Origin: a virus
Reading direction: 5' to 3' (one strand)
Length of the DNA: 37,007 nucleotides
IMG/VR virus record: IMGVR_UViG_3300027963_000011
Coordinates: 1-37,007 of that record
Part shown: positions 23,747-32,461 of the stretch, one piece after another
Layout of the letters: the number at the start of each line of letters is the position of its first letter
How positions within the stretch are numbered: the first letter of the stretch is position 1
The notes under the pieces: model-generated
What the model was told of the DNA's origin: nothing
The model's input: the letters and a program-made list of their open reading frames with translations, nothing else
The model's database searches: none
Translations under genes and position numbers: made by a program

Positions 23747-23764
23747 TGGGGGCCGTAGCCCCCA
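23747..23764 (-). terminator. UNCG-loop hairpin after coat gene
   Basis: On the minus strand TGGGGGC, UACG loop and GCCCCCA form a perfect 7-bp stem. It follows the coat gene by six bases. The bases behind it (ATTAACG) are not a U-tract, so stabilisation of the coat message 3' end or attenuation is more likely than full termination. Confidence 0.55.
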
Positions 23765-23770
23765 CCAAAG

Positions 23771-24973
23771 TTAGCCCCAAATACGGCAAGCCATTTGCGG
23801 ACGAATTGTGCTGTAACCGTATAGAACGTCAATACGGCAAGGCAGACGATCATTGTTGATGTCATATTGACGAACAATACGCATCGAAATGCCGTTGTGA
23901 ACTTGGCGCGAAGCCATGTCAACGCCTTGTGGCATCAGCAAGTCAGCAGTAGCAAGCGTGATTGCATCTTTGTGGTAAACCAAGTTTTGTGCGTACTGAG
24001 TTGAAGCCGAACCCAACATAGTTACAACAGCGCCGGATTGTGGCAACACGTCAACAGTAGCCAAAGCTTGACCAGCCGAGTACAAAGCTGGGCTAATCGA
24101 CAAAGTTGCAGTGGAAGAACCAGTAGCAACAGCAGTCACAACGAATTGTTGCAACGAACCAGTTGATTCACGGGTTTGTGGGTTAACCGAATTTACAGCA
24201 GCAATAGTAAACACGTCGCCAACGTTCCATGTCTTGCTAGAACCAGTAAAGCTAATTGGCAGTGTGGATTGGCCTTCAGTAGTAACTGTTGAAGTAACAG
24301 TAATAGAAGTACCCCAAGCACCAGTAGTATGTTGCTTGATTGACTGAGACATGTTGACTTCGTCAAAGCCCAATACGCCTGTGCCCATCATGCCATTCTT
24401 AAACTGCTTGCTGATAGTGTCTGTTGGGTTAAACAAACCTTTCATGCCTTCAACCAAACCAGCATTAGCAGCTGGGTTAACAGTTGCATAGCGTGGGGAC
24501 ATTACAGCAGCGGCTTCGTTCAGTTTTTGTTGCGCTTGCAATAGAACCAATGAAGTCGAAGGTGTAGTGCCTGGTGTGCCAACAGATGCGTAGATGTTTT
24601 TGTACGCATTTGCAACGTCAGCGTCGATAGACGAAGCCAATTGCGAAATACGTGGTTTCAAAACACGCTCAGCAAAATCATCCAACTGCATGGTCAATTC
24701 AGCAGAAGTGAAGTTAATGCCGATGTGCTTTTGCGAAGCTACGGACAAAGTTGTGTACTGCTCGTTGTCGTCCTGAGTTTGCAGGGCAGCACCGTCAGTT
24801 ACCAAAGCACGATCCGGTAAACGGATACGCAGTGTGGAACCAATTTTAGCGCCTTCAACAGCGAAAGAGTCGTCATATTGACGGTTTACGTTACGGGAGA
24901 TTACCAGATTGTTCTCGAGGATTTCGAGAGCTTTACGGGTAATCATGTCGATGGTTAGAATCGAGTTTGCCAT
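23771..24973 (-). CDS. Major coat protein, P22 type
   Basis: This 400-residue protein resembles the P22 coat group: N-terminal NSILTIDMITRKALEILENN, N-arm plus long helix (about 85-130: LTMQLDDFAERVLKPRISQL), the central P-domain, an inserted domain near 210-300 rich in beta strands and Thr/Ser, and C-terminal YGYSTIRPQMACRIWG. It forms the icosahedral shell on a scaffold. It has an AAGGAATAT ribosome site and directly follows scaffold, as expected. A separate maturation protease is not seen, consistent with P22-type assembly. Confidence 0.92.
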   Translation of the reverse strand: MANSILTIDMITRKALEILENNLVISRNVNRQYDDSFAVEGAKIGSTLRIRLPDRALVTDGAALQTQDDNEQYTTLSVASQKHIGINFTSAELTMQLDDFAERVLKPRISQLASSIDADVANAYKNIYASVGTPGTTPSTSLVLLQAQQKLNEAAAVMSPRYATVNPAANAGLVEGMKGLFNPTDTISKQFKNGMMGTGVLGFDEVNMSQSIKQHTTGAWGTSITVTSTVTTEGQSTLPISFTGSSKTWNVGDVFTIAAVNSVNPQTRESTGSLQQFVVTAVATGSSTATLSISPALYSAGQALATVDVLPQSGAVVTMLGSASTQYAQNLVYHKDAITLATADLLMPQGVDMASRQVHNGISMRIVRQYDINNDRLPCRIDVLYGYSTIRPQMACRIWG

Positions 24974-24990
24974 GATATTCCTTAAAAAAG

Positions 24991-25776
24991 TTAGCGGTTA
25001 CGTTGGGCTTCCCATTTCCTAATTTGACGCTGGCGCTCTGCCTCAATCCACTCCGACGTGCCCATACTTTTTATTGAGCGTGGGTCGGTTGTATCATGAG
25101 TCGGCGATCCAGTGCCACGGCCAGAAATTGGCGCTATAGGCGGTGGGGCGCTTGTCGTTTTCTTTAAAATTGGCGCAGAAGAGATTTTTGCCTCTAATTT
25201 GCCTATTTCTTTAGCTTGTGAAAACGGCGGCAAACGAGAAATTCGGTCAGCTTCGCGAGGATTAGTGCCCAGATAGTATGCTAAATCTGGCCCTATATCC
25301 GACGCTTGGATAGTTTCTGCCATCACCGATGTGATTGGAAGTTTAGGGTTGTATGCGACTTGTTCAAAGTCCTCATACTTGCCACGTGCTTCTTCTTCAC
25401 GATCTTGATACGCTTCAAGCAAATCCAGTTTCTGCCGATCAACTTCACGTTTAACCAGTAGTTCTTCCGCTTTACGAGTTGCTAACGCGTCAGCATACTC
25501 ATCAACCGAATTAAACTGTTCTGGTGCGGGCAGTTCACTTGACCCCATAGGTGCTTCTTGCACCCTACGAGTCTGCTCCCTTTCCCACTTACGCTGCTCT
25601 CTTGCAAGCCTTTTGCCTACGATGGCATCTAATTCTTCTTGTGTGAAGGTCTTAGATTGCTGCTCGGTCGGCTGTTCATTCTCCGGCGCTTGTGTTTCTT
25701 CAGTTACAGGTTCTGCCGTCGTTACCTGTTCTGGCGCGGGTGAATCCGCTAATTCATTTTGAATCTCTTCAGACAT
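24991..25776 (-). CDS. Scaffolding protein
   Basis: A 261-residue, very charged, helical protein. The acidic N-terminus (1-45) is Glu/Pro-rich; FTQEELDAIVGKRLAREQRK (44-63) begins a long coiled helix; a Pro/Ser linker comes late and a basic helix (ERQRQIRKWEAQRNR) ends it. Acidic start, coiled middle and a basic coat-binding tail are the scaffold pattern. It lies immediately before the coat gene. There is a good AGGAAT ribosome site. Confidence 0.88.
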   Translation of the reverse strand: MSEEIQNELADSPAPEQVTTAEPVTEETQAPENEQPTEQQSKTFTQEELDAIVGKRLAREQRKWEREQTRRVQEAPMGSSELPAPEQFNSVDEYADALATRKAEELLVKREVDRQKLDLLEAYQDREEEARGKYEDFEQVAYNPKLPITSVMAETIQASDIGPDLAYYLGTNPREADRISRLPPFSQAKEIGKLEAKISSAPILKKTTSAPPPIAPISGRGTGSPTHDTTDPRSIKSMGTSEWIEAERQRQIRKWEAQRNR

Positions 25777-25843
25777 TTTCGATTCCTAAAGAATCCCCAG
25801 TGAACCTCGCTGGTACGGTTTAATCAGCATTATGCTGTAATTT

Positions 25844-25932
25844 TTACCAATTAGCCATTATTGTATATTTAGCGCCATTTTCAACATCATTTTCAAATTC
25901 AAGTTTTTGGTCTTGAGAATAATTTCTAGTTT
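25844..25932 (-). pseudogene. Open remnant after tail spike
   Basis: In the frame one base back from the spike's stop, the minus strand stays open for ~30 codons and reads like a protein C-terminus: CIKTRNYSQDQKLEFE, then NDVENGAKYTIMANW, then stop at 25846-25844. No start codon or ribosome site belongs to it. It may be the surviving end of a gene lost when the spike cassette was exchanged. Chance is the alternative. Confidence 0.35.
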
Positions 25933-28263
25933 TTATGCAGTAAAGTAAAAACCTTGTGCATAGCCAACTATCGCTGAAACTGTACCGCTGTTATTAGTTA
26001 TGCCAACATCAAAACCAGTCCCTGCTGAGTTTCTACGCAAAAAGCCTATATTTGCAGAGGAAATTGCGGTTGTATTAGCACTAATACCGCCATAAATAGC
26101 ACCAATTAAATCGGACGCATTTAGATTGGTAGGATAGGTGGGTAAAGGCATATCAGACGGCAAAGCAATAACAAAATTAGAATTTGTTACCCCCGCCGTA
26201 GCGTATTTAAGCCGGAACCAATAATTTACAAGATTACCTGTACGTTGCCAGTAATATCTTAAACTTGTAGCTCCACTTGGCGGTGTTCCATCCCAAGTAA
26301 CTGTAGAAGTAAGCGTTTTTGCTGTACCCACAGTGCCGCCATCATTGACGCGGTATAGGTTATATTGCCCTGCGGTTTCTTGCGCGCTAACAGTACCTTC
26401 AGGCACTCCATACAAACTATTACCAAGATAAACTCGCGTTAGGTTAGCCGCAAAGTTACTTAACTTTCCGCTAAACACGTAGCCTGGAACGGGCGTATTA
26501 GCGTCTTTAATTAAACTAGAATAAGAAGTGAGAGTGGGAGCCGCACCTAAAAATCCAACATTATCTAGCTGAATTAAACCGCCTTCAAAACCTGAAGCAC
26601 GTAACCCAACATTTAAGAAAATTTCATCGTAACAAGTGCGATCAAGCAAAGTTTGAAAATTAAAAACCGACGATTGATATGCGGCAAAAACTTTTTCTTC
26701 ACCTAAACATTGCGCATCAAAACTACCTTCGTAGTAGCCAGAAATTTGATCTGACCATATAGCGGTAAGCGCGTATTTATTTGCTGCAATGGTTTGTTGG
26801 CCGTGTAATTTAGTCGCGTCAAAACTTAATTGATCTTGGTTTATTAAGCCAGCGGCGATACCGTTGTGCGCTTCTATTTGCAAAGCGTAAAAACTATTGT
26901 CGCTACCGCCCGCACCAGTAGCCGCGCCAACACTATGAACATCAAGGGCAGGTGTGGCAAATTCGGCAGTTGTAACCGATGTTATTGCAACGTCGGCTAA
27001 AGTTATCGAACTTGCCGAACTGTATGCTGCAATTTTACTTCGTAATAGACGTCCGTTAGCCCCTGCGCCTTTTACATAAATCACAAGCCCAACATCGTTA
27101 GGGCTAAAACATTGTGAATCTGTAGTTAATGCAGAAGAACCTGCCGTCATTGTTGCAAATGGGCTACCAAAATAAATGCTGTAATCAATAACATCCGTAT
27201 AAGATGTACTGACAGTAACTTGAGTAGAACTTGTATACCCTGTAATAACTGTTTTTCTGCGAGCGTAATTTGGCGTTGGCCCCCATAACGCTACTGTGTG
27301 TCCTACATCAGAAGCACTAAATAACGCCGCTGAAGAAGTTAAAGTTGTTGTTGTTTGACGAACCGTGATGCCAGCGGTACTTTTATAGTCCCAAGAATGC
27401 CCGCAACCAAACATAGTGATGGTTGAAAATCGGCAATTTTGAGGAGCGTATAGCTGAATGCCGGTGTTGTCCCATTCCCCAAACACGACGTTAGATATGC
27501 GACTTTGAGCAAGCCCATTACCTCCAATACCTACCGGAGATTGATGCGCTGAAGTAACTTTTGAAAATTGAAAACCAGTTATGCTAATGCCACGCTGATA
27601 CGCGGGAACAGCGGGGTTACCGAGTTTAAAAACGTATTTACTGTAGCCTGAAAAATTAACTAAAATTTTTGCAGTTTCAAAACCTGTTCCGCCTATAACT
27701 TCCCTACGTTGCCCGCCAGTTGCAGTAAAGTCTAATTCATTGGTAACCAAATAGCTGCCCGCAGGAAAAACAAGCGTTGCGGGTAGGGTAGCGGAAACGG
27801 TATTTAAGTTGTTTATGGCGGCTTGAATGGCGGCTGTATCATCCGCTACGCCGTCTCCTTTAGCGCCAAAATCCATAACGCTAACAGTTTGGCGTAATTT
27901 TGCTTGTACTGTAGTTGTTACAGCGCCGGTTCCCGCTGGGGTGTAGGTGACTAAAGATGAATCTATCTGAAAAAACCCGCTGATATTGTCGTATGTCCCA
28001 ATCAAAACGTCCGCAGAGGTTTTTAAGACAAATTTATACAATACGCCGTTAGTTAACCAAATTTCACCGCTTGGCACACGGCCAGCCGAATCTAAAATAA
28101 TTGGGTTAGTGTGAGCAGTGCTACCCGCCGCAGTAGTATAAGTAGTTTGATTGGTAGTTGTACCGGAAGCATACGTATAAATTTTGCCGCCAGACAACGG
28201 GTCTCCGTTGTTGTCAAAAAACTGACCGGCGGCTCCGCCGATAGGAGAAAGAGTGACGGCCAT
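25933..28263 (-). CDS. Tail spike with pectate-lyase-like beta helix
   Basis: The protein has 776 residues. The N-terminal ~96 residues (PIGGAAGQFFDNNGDPLSGG then IYTYASGTTT and GEIWLTNGVLYKF) form a head-binding domain like that of P22 tailspike N-termini. SVMDFGAKGDGVADDTAAIQ (128-147) is the signature of pectate-lyase/glycosidase beta helices. The middle is the long helix; the C-terminus (about 640-776) is a separate beta domain. It probably binds and perhaps cleaves surface polysaccharide; the enzyme specificity cannot be read. Its location between portal and scaffold is unusual, and the DNA just after it carries a possible gene remnant. Confidence 0.88.
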   Translation of the reverse strand: MAVTLSPIGGAAGQFFDNNGDPLSGGKIYTYASGTTTNQTTYTTAAGSTAHTNPIILDSAGRVPSGEIWLTNGVLYKFVLKTSADVLIGTYDNISGFFQIDSSLVTYTPAGTGAVTTTVQAKLRQTVSVMDFGAKGDGVADDTAAIQAAINNLNTVSATLPATLVFPAGSYLVTNELDFTATGGQRREVIGGTGFETAKILVNFSGYSKYVFKLGNPAVPAYQRGISITGFQFSKVTSAHQSPVGIGGNGLAQSRISNVVFGEWDNTGIQLYAPQNCRFSTITMFGCGHSWDYKSTAGITVRQTTTTLTSSAALFSASDVGHTVALWGPTPNYARRKTVITGYTSSTQVTVSTSYTDVIDYSIYFGSPFATMTAGSSALTTDSQCFSPNDVGLVIYVKGAGANGRLLRSKIAAYSSASSITLADVAITSVTTAEFATPALDVHSVGAATGAGGSDNSFYALQIEAHNGIAAGLINQDQLSFDATKLHGQQTIAANKYALTAIWSDQISGYYEGSFDAQCLGEEKVFAAYQSSVFNFQTLLDRTCYDEIFLNVGLRASGFEGGLIQLDNVGFLGAAPTLTSYSSLIKDANTPVPGYVFSGKLSNFAANLTRVYLGNSLYGVPEGTVSAQETAGQYNLYRVNDGGTVGTAKTLTSTVTWDGTPPSGATSLRYYWQRTGNLVNYWFRLKYATAGVTNSNFVIALPSDMPLPTYPTNLNASDLIGAIYGGISANTTAISSANIGFLRRNSAGTGFDVGITNNSGTVSAIVGYAQGFYFTA

Positions 28264-28272
28264 GTTTTATTC

Positions 28273-28542
28273 CTATTCGTAAATTACTGTTGCCGCAACG
28301 GTGCCGCCAATAACCACATAAATACCATTTTTAGCGTACGCGCCATCTAAAGGTAGTAGATATGACGCGGCGGCGGCGGGAGTAAACGTACCTAAAATAG
28401 TAGGTTGCGTAGATGAAATAGCCGACGAATCATATACCGTAATGGTTGGCGTACTAGACGCGGAGCTAACAAAGATACCTTTTAGCTTGCCAGCCATTGG
28501 TTTAATGTTGGCCGAAGCCGTAATGTATGTGTAATTTGCCAT
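28273..28542 (-). CDS. Small virion protein, 89 residues
   Basis: A Ser/Thr/Ala-rich beta protein: MANYTYITASANIKPMAGKL at the start, ITVYDSSAIS in the middle and GIYVVIGGTVAATVIYE at the end. It resembles small structural proteins common in environmental podoviruses, and is probably part of the head or tail surface. It has no good ribosome site and is likely expressed by reinitiation two bases after the previous gene. Confidence 0.75.
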   Translation of the reverse strand: MANYTYITASANIKPMAGKLKGIFVSSASSTPTITVYDSSAISSTQPTILGTFTPAAAASYLLPLDGAYAKNGIYVVIGGTVAATVIYE

Positions 28543-28544
28543 AA

Positions 28545-29327
28545 TTAGCTTAATATGTTTTTAATTAAAACAATTTCAAAAAATCCCGCTGCCTCGTTGT
28601 TGTCAGCGCCGCCAATAGCTTCGCCTTGAATGCGAGTCTTTTCAGCGAGTGCAATAGGATACGAAAAATTAATTGTTGAAATGCCGTTGTTGGTTACAAT
28701 TAGTGGCCCAGTAATCGCAATCCCGTTTGTACCAATGAAGCGTGTACGCGCTGTGATTAGAGTAGTTCCCGCGTCTTGTGCTAACCCAATCCGCGCAATA
28801 ACCAAATATCCAGTATAGCCAGCAGGTATGGTGTATTGGCTTGATGTGGCAGTGTTAAAGCCGATAGCAATTAAATTATAGACCGTTGCGGGGACACCAG
28901 AAGTTACAGTGCCGCTTCCAATGTAAATAGCCCCCGCATTTGACAATCCGGTACCTGCGGTTGCTACCAACATACTGTTAATACGCAAAAATGAATTTGT
29001 GGTGGTTACTGCGGTTTGACCGTTAAGAGTTACACTCTCGCTAATCACATTGTAGTCTGCATCCAGACCAGTAATTAACACCGTTCTTGCGCCAGTGCCT
29101 GCCGAAGTATCGTTTGCGCTAGATGAGCTAACAGTCATTTGCAAAGCAGCCGCTGCGTACGATAAGTTTCCAACAGGCGTAATCATTTCATACGCAGCGG
29201 AGTCAACATCTGAGTTATATCCAGAAACCGTAACAATTGAATGCCCCGATATTTGTCCACGGGCTACCTGCAAATCAAACGGTTCATTTTTGCCAAAATA
29301 CGTTTGCGATGCGTAAATATTACTCAT
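28545..29327 (-). CDS. Virion structural protein, 260 residues
   Basis: MSNIYASQTYFGKNEPFDLQ followed by VARGQISGHSIVTVSGYNSD is typical of a virion protein family in cyanophages, pelagiphages and related podoviruses. The rest is beta-rich, with ESVTLNGQTAVTTTNSFLRI in the centre. It probably belongs to the capsid or tail. The ATG overlaps the DUF5856-like stop and has GAGG upstream. Confidence 0.8.
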   Translation of the reverse strand: MSNIYASQTYFGKNEPFDLQVARGQISGHSIVTVSGYNSDVDSAAYEMITPVGNLSYAAAALQMTVSSSSANDTSAGTGARTVLITGLDADYNVISESVTLNGQTAVTTTNSFLRINSMLVATAGTGLSNAGAIYIGSGTVTSGVPATVYNLIAIGFNTATSSQYTIPAGYTGYLVIARIGLAQDAGTTLITARTRFIGTNGIAITGPLIVTNNGISTINFSYPIALAEKTRIQGEAIGGADNNEAAGFFEIVLIKNILS

Positions 29328-29686
29328 GCTAAGTACCTCAGTTTGTACAAAGTACGAAGATAAATCTCAATAATGTTGTCAATAAGTTGCTGTAACGACA
29401 TGTCCGTTTTATCAACTACTTCGTAACGAGCATCTTCAATCTGTTGCAGCGAATCTTCTAAAAACTCTATAATGTTGCCTGTTTTTTTAGCAGAATGCAA
29501 TGTAATTGGGCCAACTAACCCATGCCGACCTTGATACGCTTCTGTAAAATCGTCAGCGGCGCCAATAATGCGGTCGTAAAAAATATTTAACGCTACATGT
29601 TTAGAATAACTACGGGTGTTCAAATGCACACTATGTGCAACATCCCTAGCTAAAAACAACAGTCCTATAAAATCCGCTGCTTTCAT
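29324..29686 (-). CDS. DUF5856-like helical protein
   Basis: This 120-residue, all-helical protein has a pattern shared with the DUF5856 family of phage proteins (FIGLLFLARDVAHSVHLNTR; SYSKHVALNIFYD; then IEDARYEVVDKTDMSLQQLI). The conserved His, Glu and Asp residues look like a ferritin-type helical bundle. The role is unknown. It is coupled to the portal stop by ATGA and has AAGGG upstream. Its association with portal genes suggests an assembly or injection accessory role (inference). Confidence 0.82.
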   Translation of the reverse strand: MKAADFIGLLFLARDVAHSVHLNTRSYSKHVALNIFYDRIIGAADDFTEAYQGRHGLVGPITLHSAKKTGNIIEFLEDSLQQIEDARYEVVDKTDMSLQQLIDNIIEIYLRTLYKLRYLA

Positions 29687-31890
29687 TGTTGCATCCCTTC
29701 AGGTGGCATCATTCCTTGTTCTGGCATCATTTCTGGCTGCATCATTTCTTGTTGGCGGCCTGGCATTTCCATCATTTCTCTGTTGGATTCCATTGCTGCT
29801 GCAACCACGCCCATCGCAATATCTTGAATCTGTTGTTCAGTCATGCCCGCTTGAACCGCCGAAATACGCTTAGTTTCAGCGTCAAATTGTTTAATTTGTG
29901 CTTCAAAGTCCTTACGTTGCATGTCCTGCACTTCAATTGACTTACCCACATTGGTAATCATTTGGTGCATCTGCTCCATCTCTTGACCCATTGCTTGAAT
30001 CTGCTGCTTAGCCATCTGCAATTCAGGGCTGTCATCTGATCCATCACCCAACACTTTAGGATCAATGACTCGCGCAAAGCGTTGAGCCATCTCTTGAGCG
30101 CCTGGCCAATCCATGTTCTTGATAAACAGGTCGCCAGCCACTTGCCAGAGCTGCGGATTGCTTTGCAGAATCATACCCATAGCATCCAATGCCTCTTGAC
30201 GCTTGGTCATGTAGCTTGGGCCAGTGGTTACTACCACGTCGTACTTACCAACGCTTGGGTTGTATATCTTGTCAATCTCAATGCCTTGCTGATCAACAAT
30301 TTTTTTGACCGGCTCTTGTTGAGTCGGGTCAATCTTAACCATGTCGGTGTCACCATCTACACCAATAATACGAGCTACACGTTGCGTATCATAAATCTTT
30401 GGAATCATATCCACAATTTGGCGTGTTACATGTCTAATAGCACGCGCGAGATTATCCACGTAATGATAAGTGCCAGTGTCAGACTGACGCTCACGCGCCA
30501 TAATTGCTTTGCCCGAACGCTCATTAGATGTCGCTCCTAAGCTAGTGTCGTACTGACCAGTGGTCGCTTTAATGTCGTCTGACGCGCCCATTTTGGCTTG
30601 AATCAAGCCCGTTTGGGGTAGTGGAGGGGCTGCACGCTGTGGAAGCGGCAAAACAGCACCATTTCCGTCAGTAACATCTGGATTTACCTCTAAATACGGC
30701 CAATTTTGCGTGTTTGCGGTTTTCCATTGGGTTTCGTACCCCTCAAACTGACCGCCGTAGCCAATAAATGGCGCTTTTGGGGCCAAAGCAAGCATTTCTG
30801 CCTCTTGTGACACCCAATAGTTGTACATACGCTGTGCATCTTTGGCATTTCTAACCAATCCAGAGATGTAAATACGTCCGTCAACCTCAAACTCGTTACC
30901 AACCACACGAACGACAGGTATCCACTTGCCTATCCAATCGCGCTCTTCTAACATTTCATAGCCGTTTGTCTTGCACCAGCGCACACGCTTAGCATCCACC
31001 TCGCGGCTACGCACAGGTTTAACACCCATAGCTGCTAGTTGCTTAGCTTCGGGCGATCCAGCAAACGCAGTGATGTTGCCTGGGTACAGATGCAGTGTTG
31101 CCTTGTCATACTCGACGTAGTAATACTCGGCAATACGAACGGTGTCTTCGTTAATCCATACATTTAGCGATTGGTCGCCTACGCCAGCAGACTCAATGCT
31201 AGATATCGGTGATGCGTCGGGGAACATGCGCTCATATTCGTCGCGCTGCAAGTCCTCGGTAATGAAACACCACTTAGCATCAGCGCCGCACGGGTCTTGG
31301 ATTGTTGGATCCATGTACACCGAAAACGAGTTGCGAACCCGCATGATCTTGATGTCTTGATCGAACGAGTCGTCGTCGCAGTATTCCGTAATGACACGGA
31401 TGTACCCTTCGCCGTAACTTACTTGGTTTTCGCAGGCAGTGTCATAGGCCACATCAGCATCCGAGATGTACTCGATGTGCCTGACCATTCCATTGAATAT
31501 TTCGGCGACTTCAACGTCGGCGTTGTCGTCGGCAGGAATAACTTTGCCGCTCGGACGGTTCTGTCTTTGGTCGTTCGTGACTTGTCGGACATGTTGCGGC
31601 AACTTATTAATAGTTAACGTCGGGCGCGAGTTGATCGTTTGCCCTTGCACTGAGCCACGGGTTGCCAATACGTCAGCAGGCCATTGCCAATGATTGTCGG
31701 GTGATCCCGCGTAAAATTTTAAATCATCTAACTCGTCTTCACGGCTTTCGGACAATGCAGAGATCGCCATTTGCAGGCGGGTACGCATCGTCGCTAAGAC
31801 ATCCGTATTGTCTTTGCGAATTTCATCTGAGGCGGGGTTACCGCCTATGGCAGCTACTTTTGCGGCTTTGTTTATGCCGGTATAGTCCAT
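29683..31890 (-). CDS. Portal protein, P22 type
   Basis: The protein has 735 residues, close to P22 gp1 (725). It has the clip, wing and long helical stem/barrel pattern: early PTLTINKLPQHVRQVTNDQR, then IKATTGQYDTSLGATSNERS followed by GKAIMARERQSDTGTYHYVD. The C-terminal ~35 residues are rich in Met, Gln, Pro and Glu, a variant of the P22 barrel end. It forms the 12-fold DNA gate used by the terminase. It starts directly after the stop of a small basic gene (TAAATG). Confidence 0.93.
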   Translation of the reverse strand: MDYTGINKAAKVAAIGGNPASDEIRKDNTDVLATMRTRLQMAISALSESREDELDDLKFYAGSPDNHWQWPADVLATRGSVQGQTINSRPTLTINKLPQHVRQVTNDQRQNRPSGKVIPADDNADVEVAEIFNGMVRHIEYISDADVAYDTACENQVSYGEGYIRVITEYCDDDSFDQDIKIMRVRNSFSVYMDPTIQDPCGADAKWCFITEDLQRDEYERMFPDASPISSIESAGVGDQSLNVWINEDTVRIAEYYYVEYDKATLHLYPGNITAFAGSPEAKQLAAMGVKPVRSREVDAKRVRWCKTNGYEMLEERDWIGKWIPVVRVVGNEFEVDGRIYISGLVRNAKDAQRMYNYWVSQEAEMLALAPKAPFIGYGGQFEGYETQWKTANTQNWPYLEVNPDVTDGNGAVLPLPQRAAPPLPQTGLIQAKMGASDDIKATTGQYDTSLGATSNERSGKAIMARERQSDTGTYHYVDNLARAIRHVTRQIVDMIPKIYDTQRVARIIGVDGDTDMVKIDPTQQEPVKKIVDQQGIEIDKIYNPSVGKYDVVVTTGPSYMTKRQEALDAMGMILQSNPQLWQVAGDLFIKNMDWPGAQEMAQRFARVIDPKVLGDGSDDSPELQMAKQQIQAMGQEMEQMHQMITNVGKSIEVQDMQRKDFEAQIKQFDAETKRISAVQAGMTEQQIQDIAMGVVAAAMESNREMMEMPGRQQEMMQPEMMPEQGMMPPEGMQQ

Positions 31891-32043
31891 TTACTTTTTG
31901 CCTTTTGCTGGGGCTTTATGACTTGATGCTCGTTTGGTAGCGTATGCAATTGCTACAGCTTGCTTAACAGGTTTGCCAGATTGTACTTCAGCTTTAATAT
32001 TTTTACGGAACGCTTCTTTGCTTGTTGATTTAATGAGCGGCAT
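31891..32043 (-). CDS. Small basic protein, MPLIKSxSKEAFRKNIK type
   Basis: A 50-residue, Lys/Arg-rich protein that begins MPLIKSTSKEAFRKNIKAEV, continues with KQAVAIAYATKRAS and ends in KAPAKGKK. This is a widespread phage small protein of unknown role, usually beside terminase and portal genes. Its high positive charge suits contact with DNA or RNA. AAAGG lies upstream, and the portal ATG follows its stop immediately. Confidence 0.82.
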   Translation of the reverse strand: MPLIKSTSKEAFRKNIKAEVQSGKPVKQAVAIAYATKRASSHKAPAKGKK

Positions 32044-32044
32044 G

Positions 32045-32200
32045 TTATTTACCTTTCTTTGCTGTCTTAGCTGATTGCTTAAAGTCTTTGTTAGTTGGCG
32101 CGCCAGGCGATCCAGGCTTTCGCATCTTCTCGCCGCTACCAGCTTTGATACGTTCTTGTTTAGCGTGAATGTTCGCGTACAGTCCAGGTTTAGTAGCCAT
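32045..32200 (-). CDS. Small basic protein, MATKPGLYANIHAK type
   Basis: A 51-residue protein beginning MATKPGLYANIHAKQERIKA; GSGEKMRKPGSPGAPT leads into a Lys-rich tail. It is a recurring phage small protein found together with the 50- and 86-residue neighbours. No function is known. GGAAATG precedes the start; the three genes form a basic trio between terminase and portal. Confidence 0.82.
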   Translation of the reverse strand: MATKPGLYANIHAKQERIKAGSGEKMRKPGSPGAPTNKDFKQSAKTAKKGK

Positions 32201-32460
32201 TAGCATTTCCATCGTTTAAGTGACGCTTTCGCGCGTTCGCCGTCTTTGGCGTTAGCCGCAACGGCACCCATACGAGCGCAGAACGACTTCTTGCGCCCTT
32301 CATCTGCCTTAGTCTTTGGATGCGGTGCAGGTGCTTTGAGGTTCGAGCCTGTTGCAGCGTTATACTTTTCACGCCCTTTGGCAGTTAACCCCGCGCCCTT
32401 AGCAACGGACTGCTTCTCGCCACGTCCAACGCTTAACGACACACTTTTTTTAGTTGCCAT
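32200..32460 (-). CDS. DUF6321-like basic protein
   Basis: An 86-residue protein with the family pattern GLTAKGREKYNAATGSNLKA (24-43), PHPKTKADEGRKKSFCARM (47-65) and KASLKRWKC at the end. It carries many Lys and Arg and two Cys. The role is unknown; possibly a DNA-binding virion or packaging accessory protein. It starts one base after the large terminase stop and shares one base with the next gene's start. Confidence 0.85.
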   Translation of the reverse strand: MATKKSVSLSVGRGEKQSVAKGAGLTAKGREKYNAATGSNLKAPAPHPKTKADEGRKKSFCARMGAVAANAKDGERAKASLKRWKC

Positions 32461-32461
32461 C

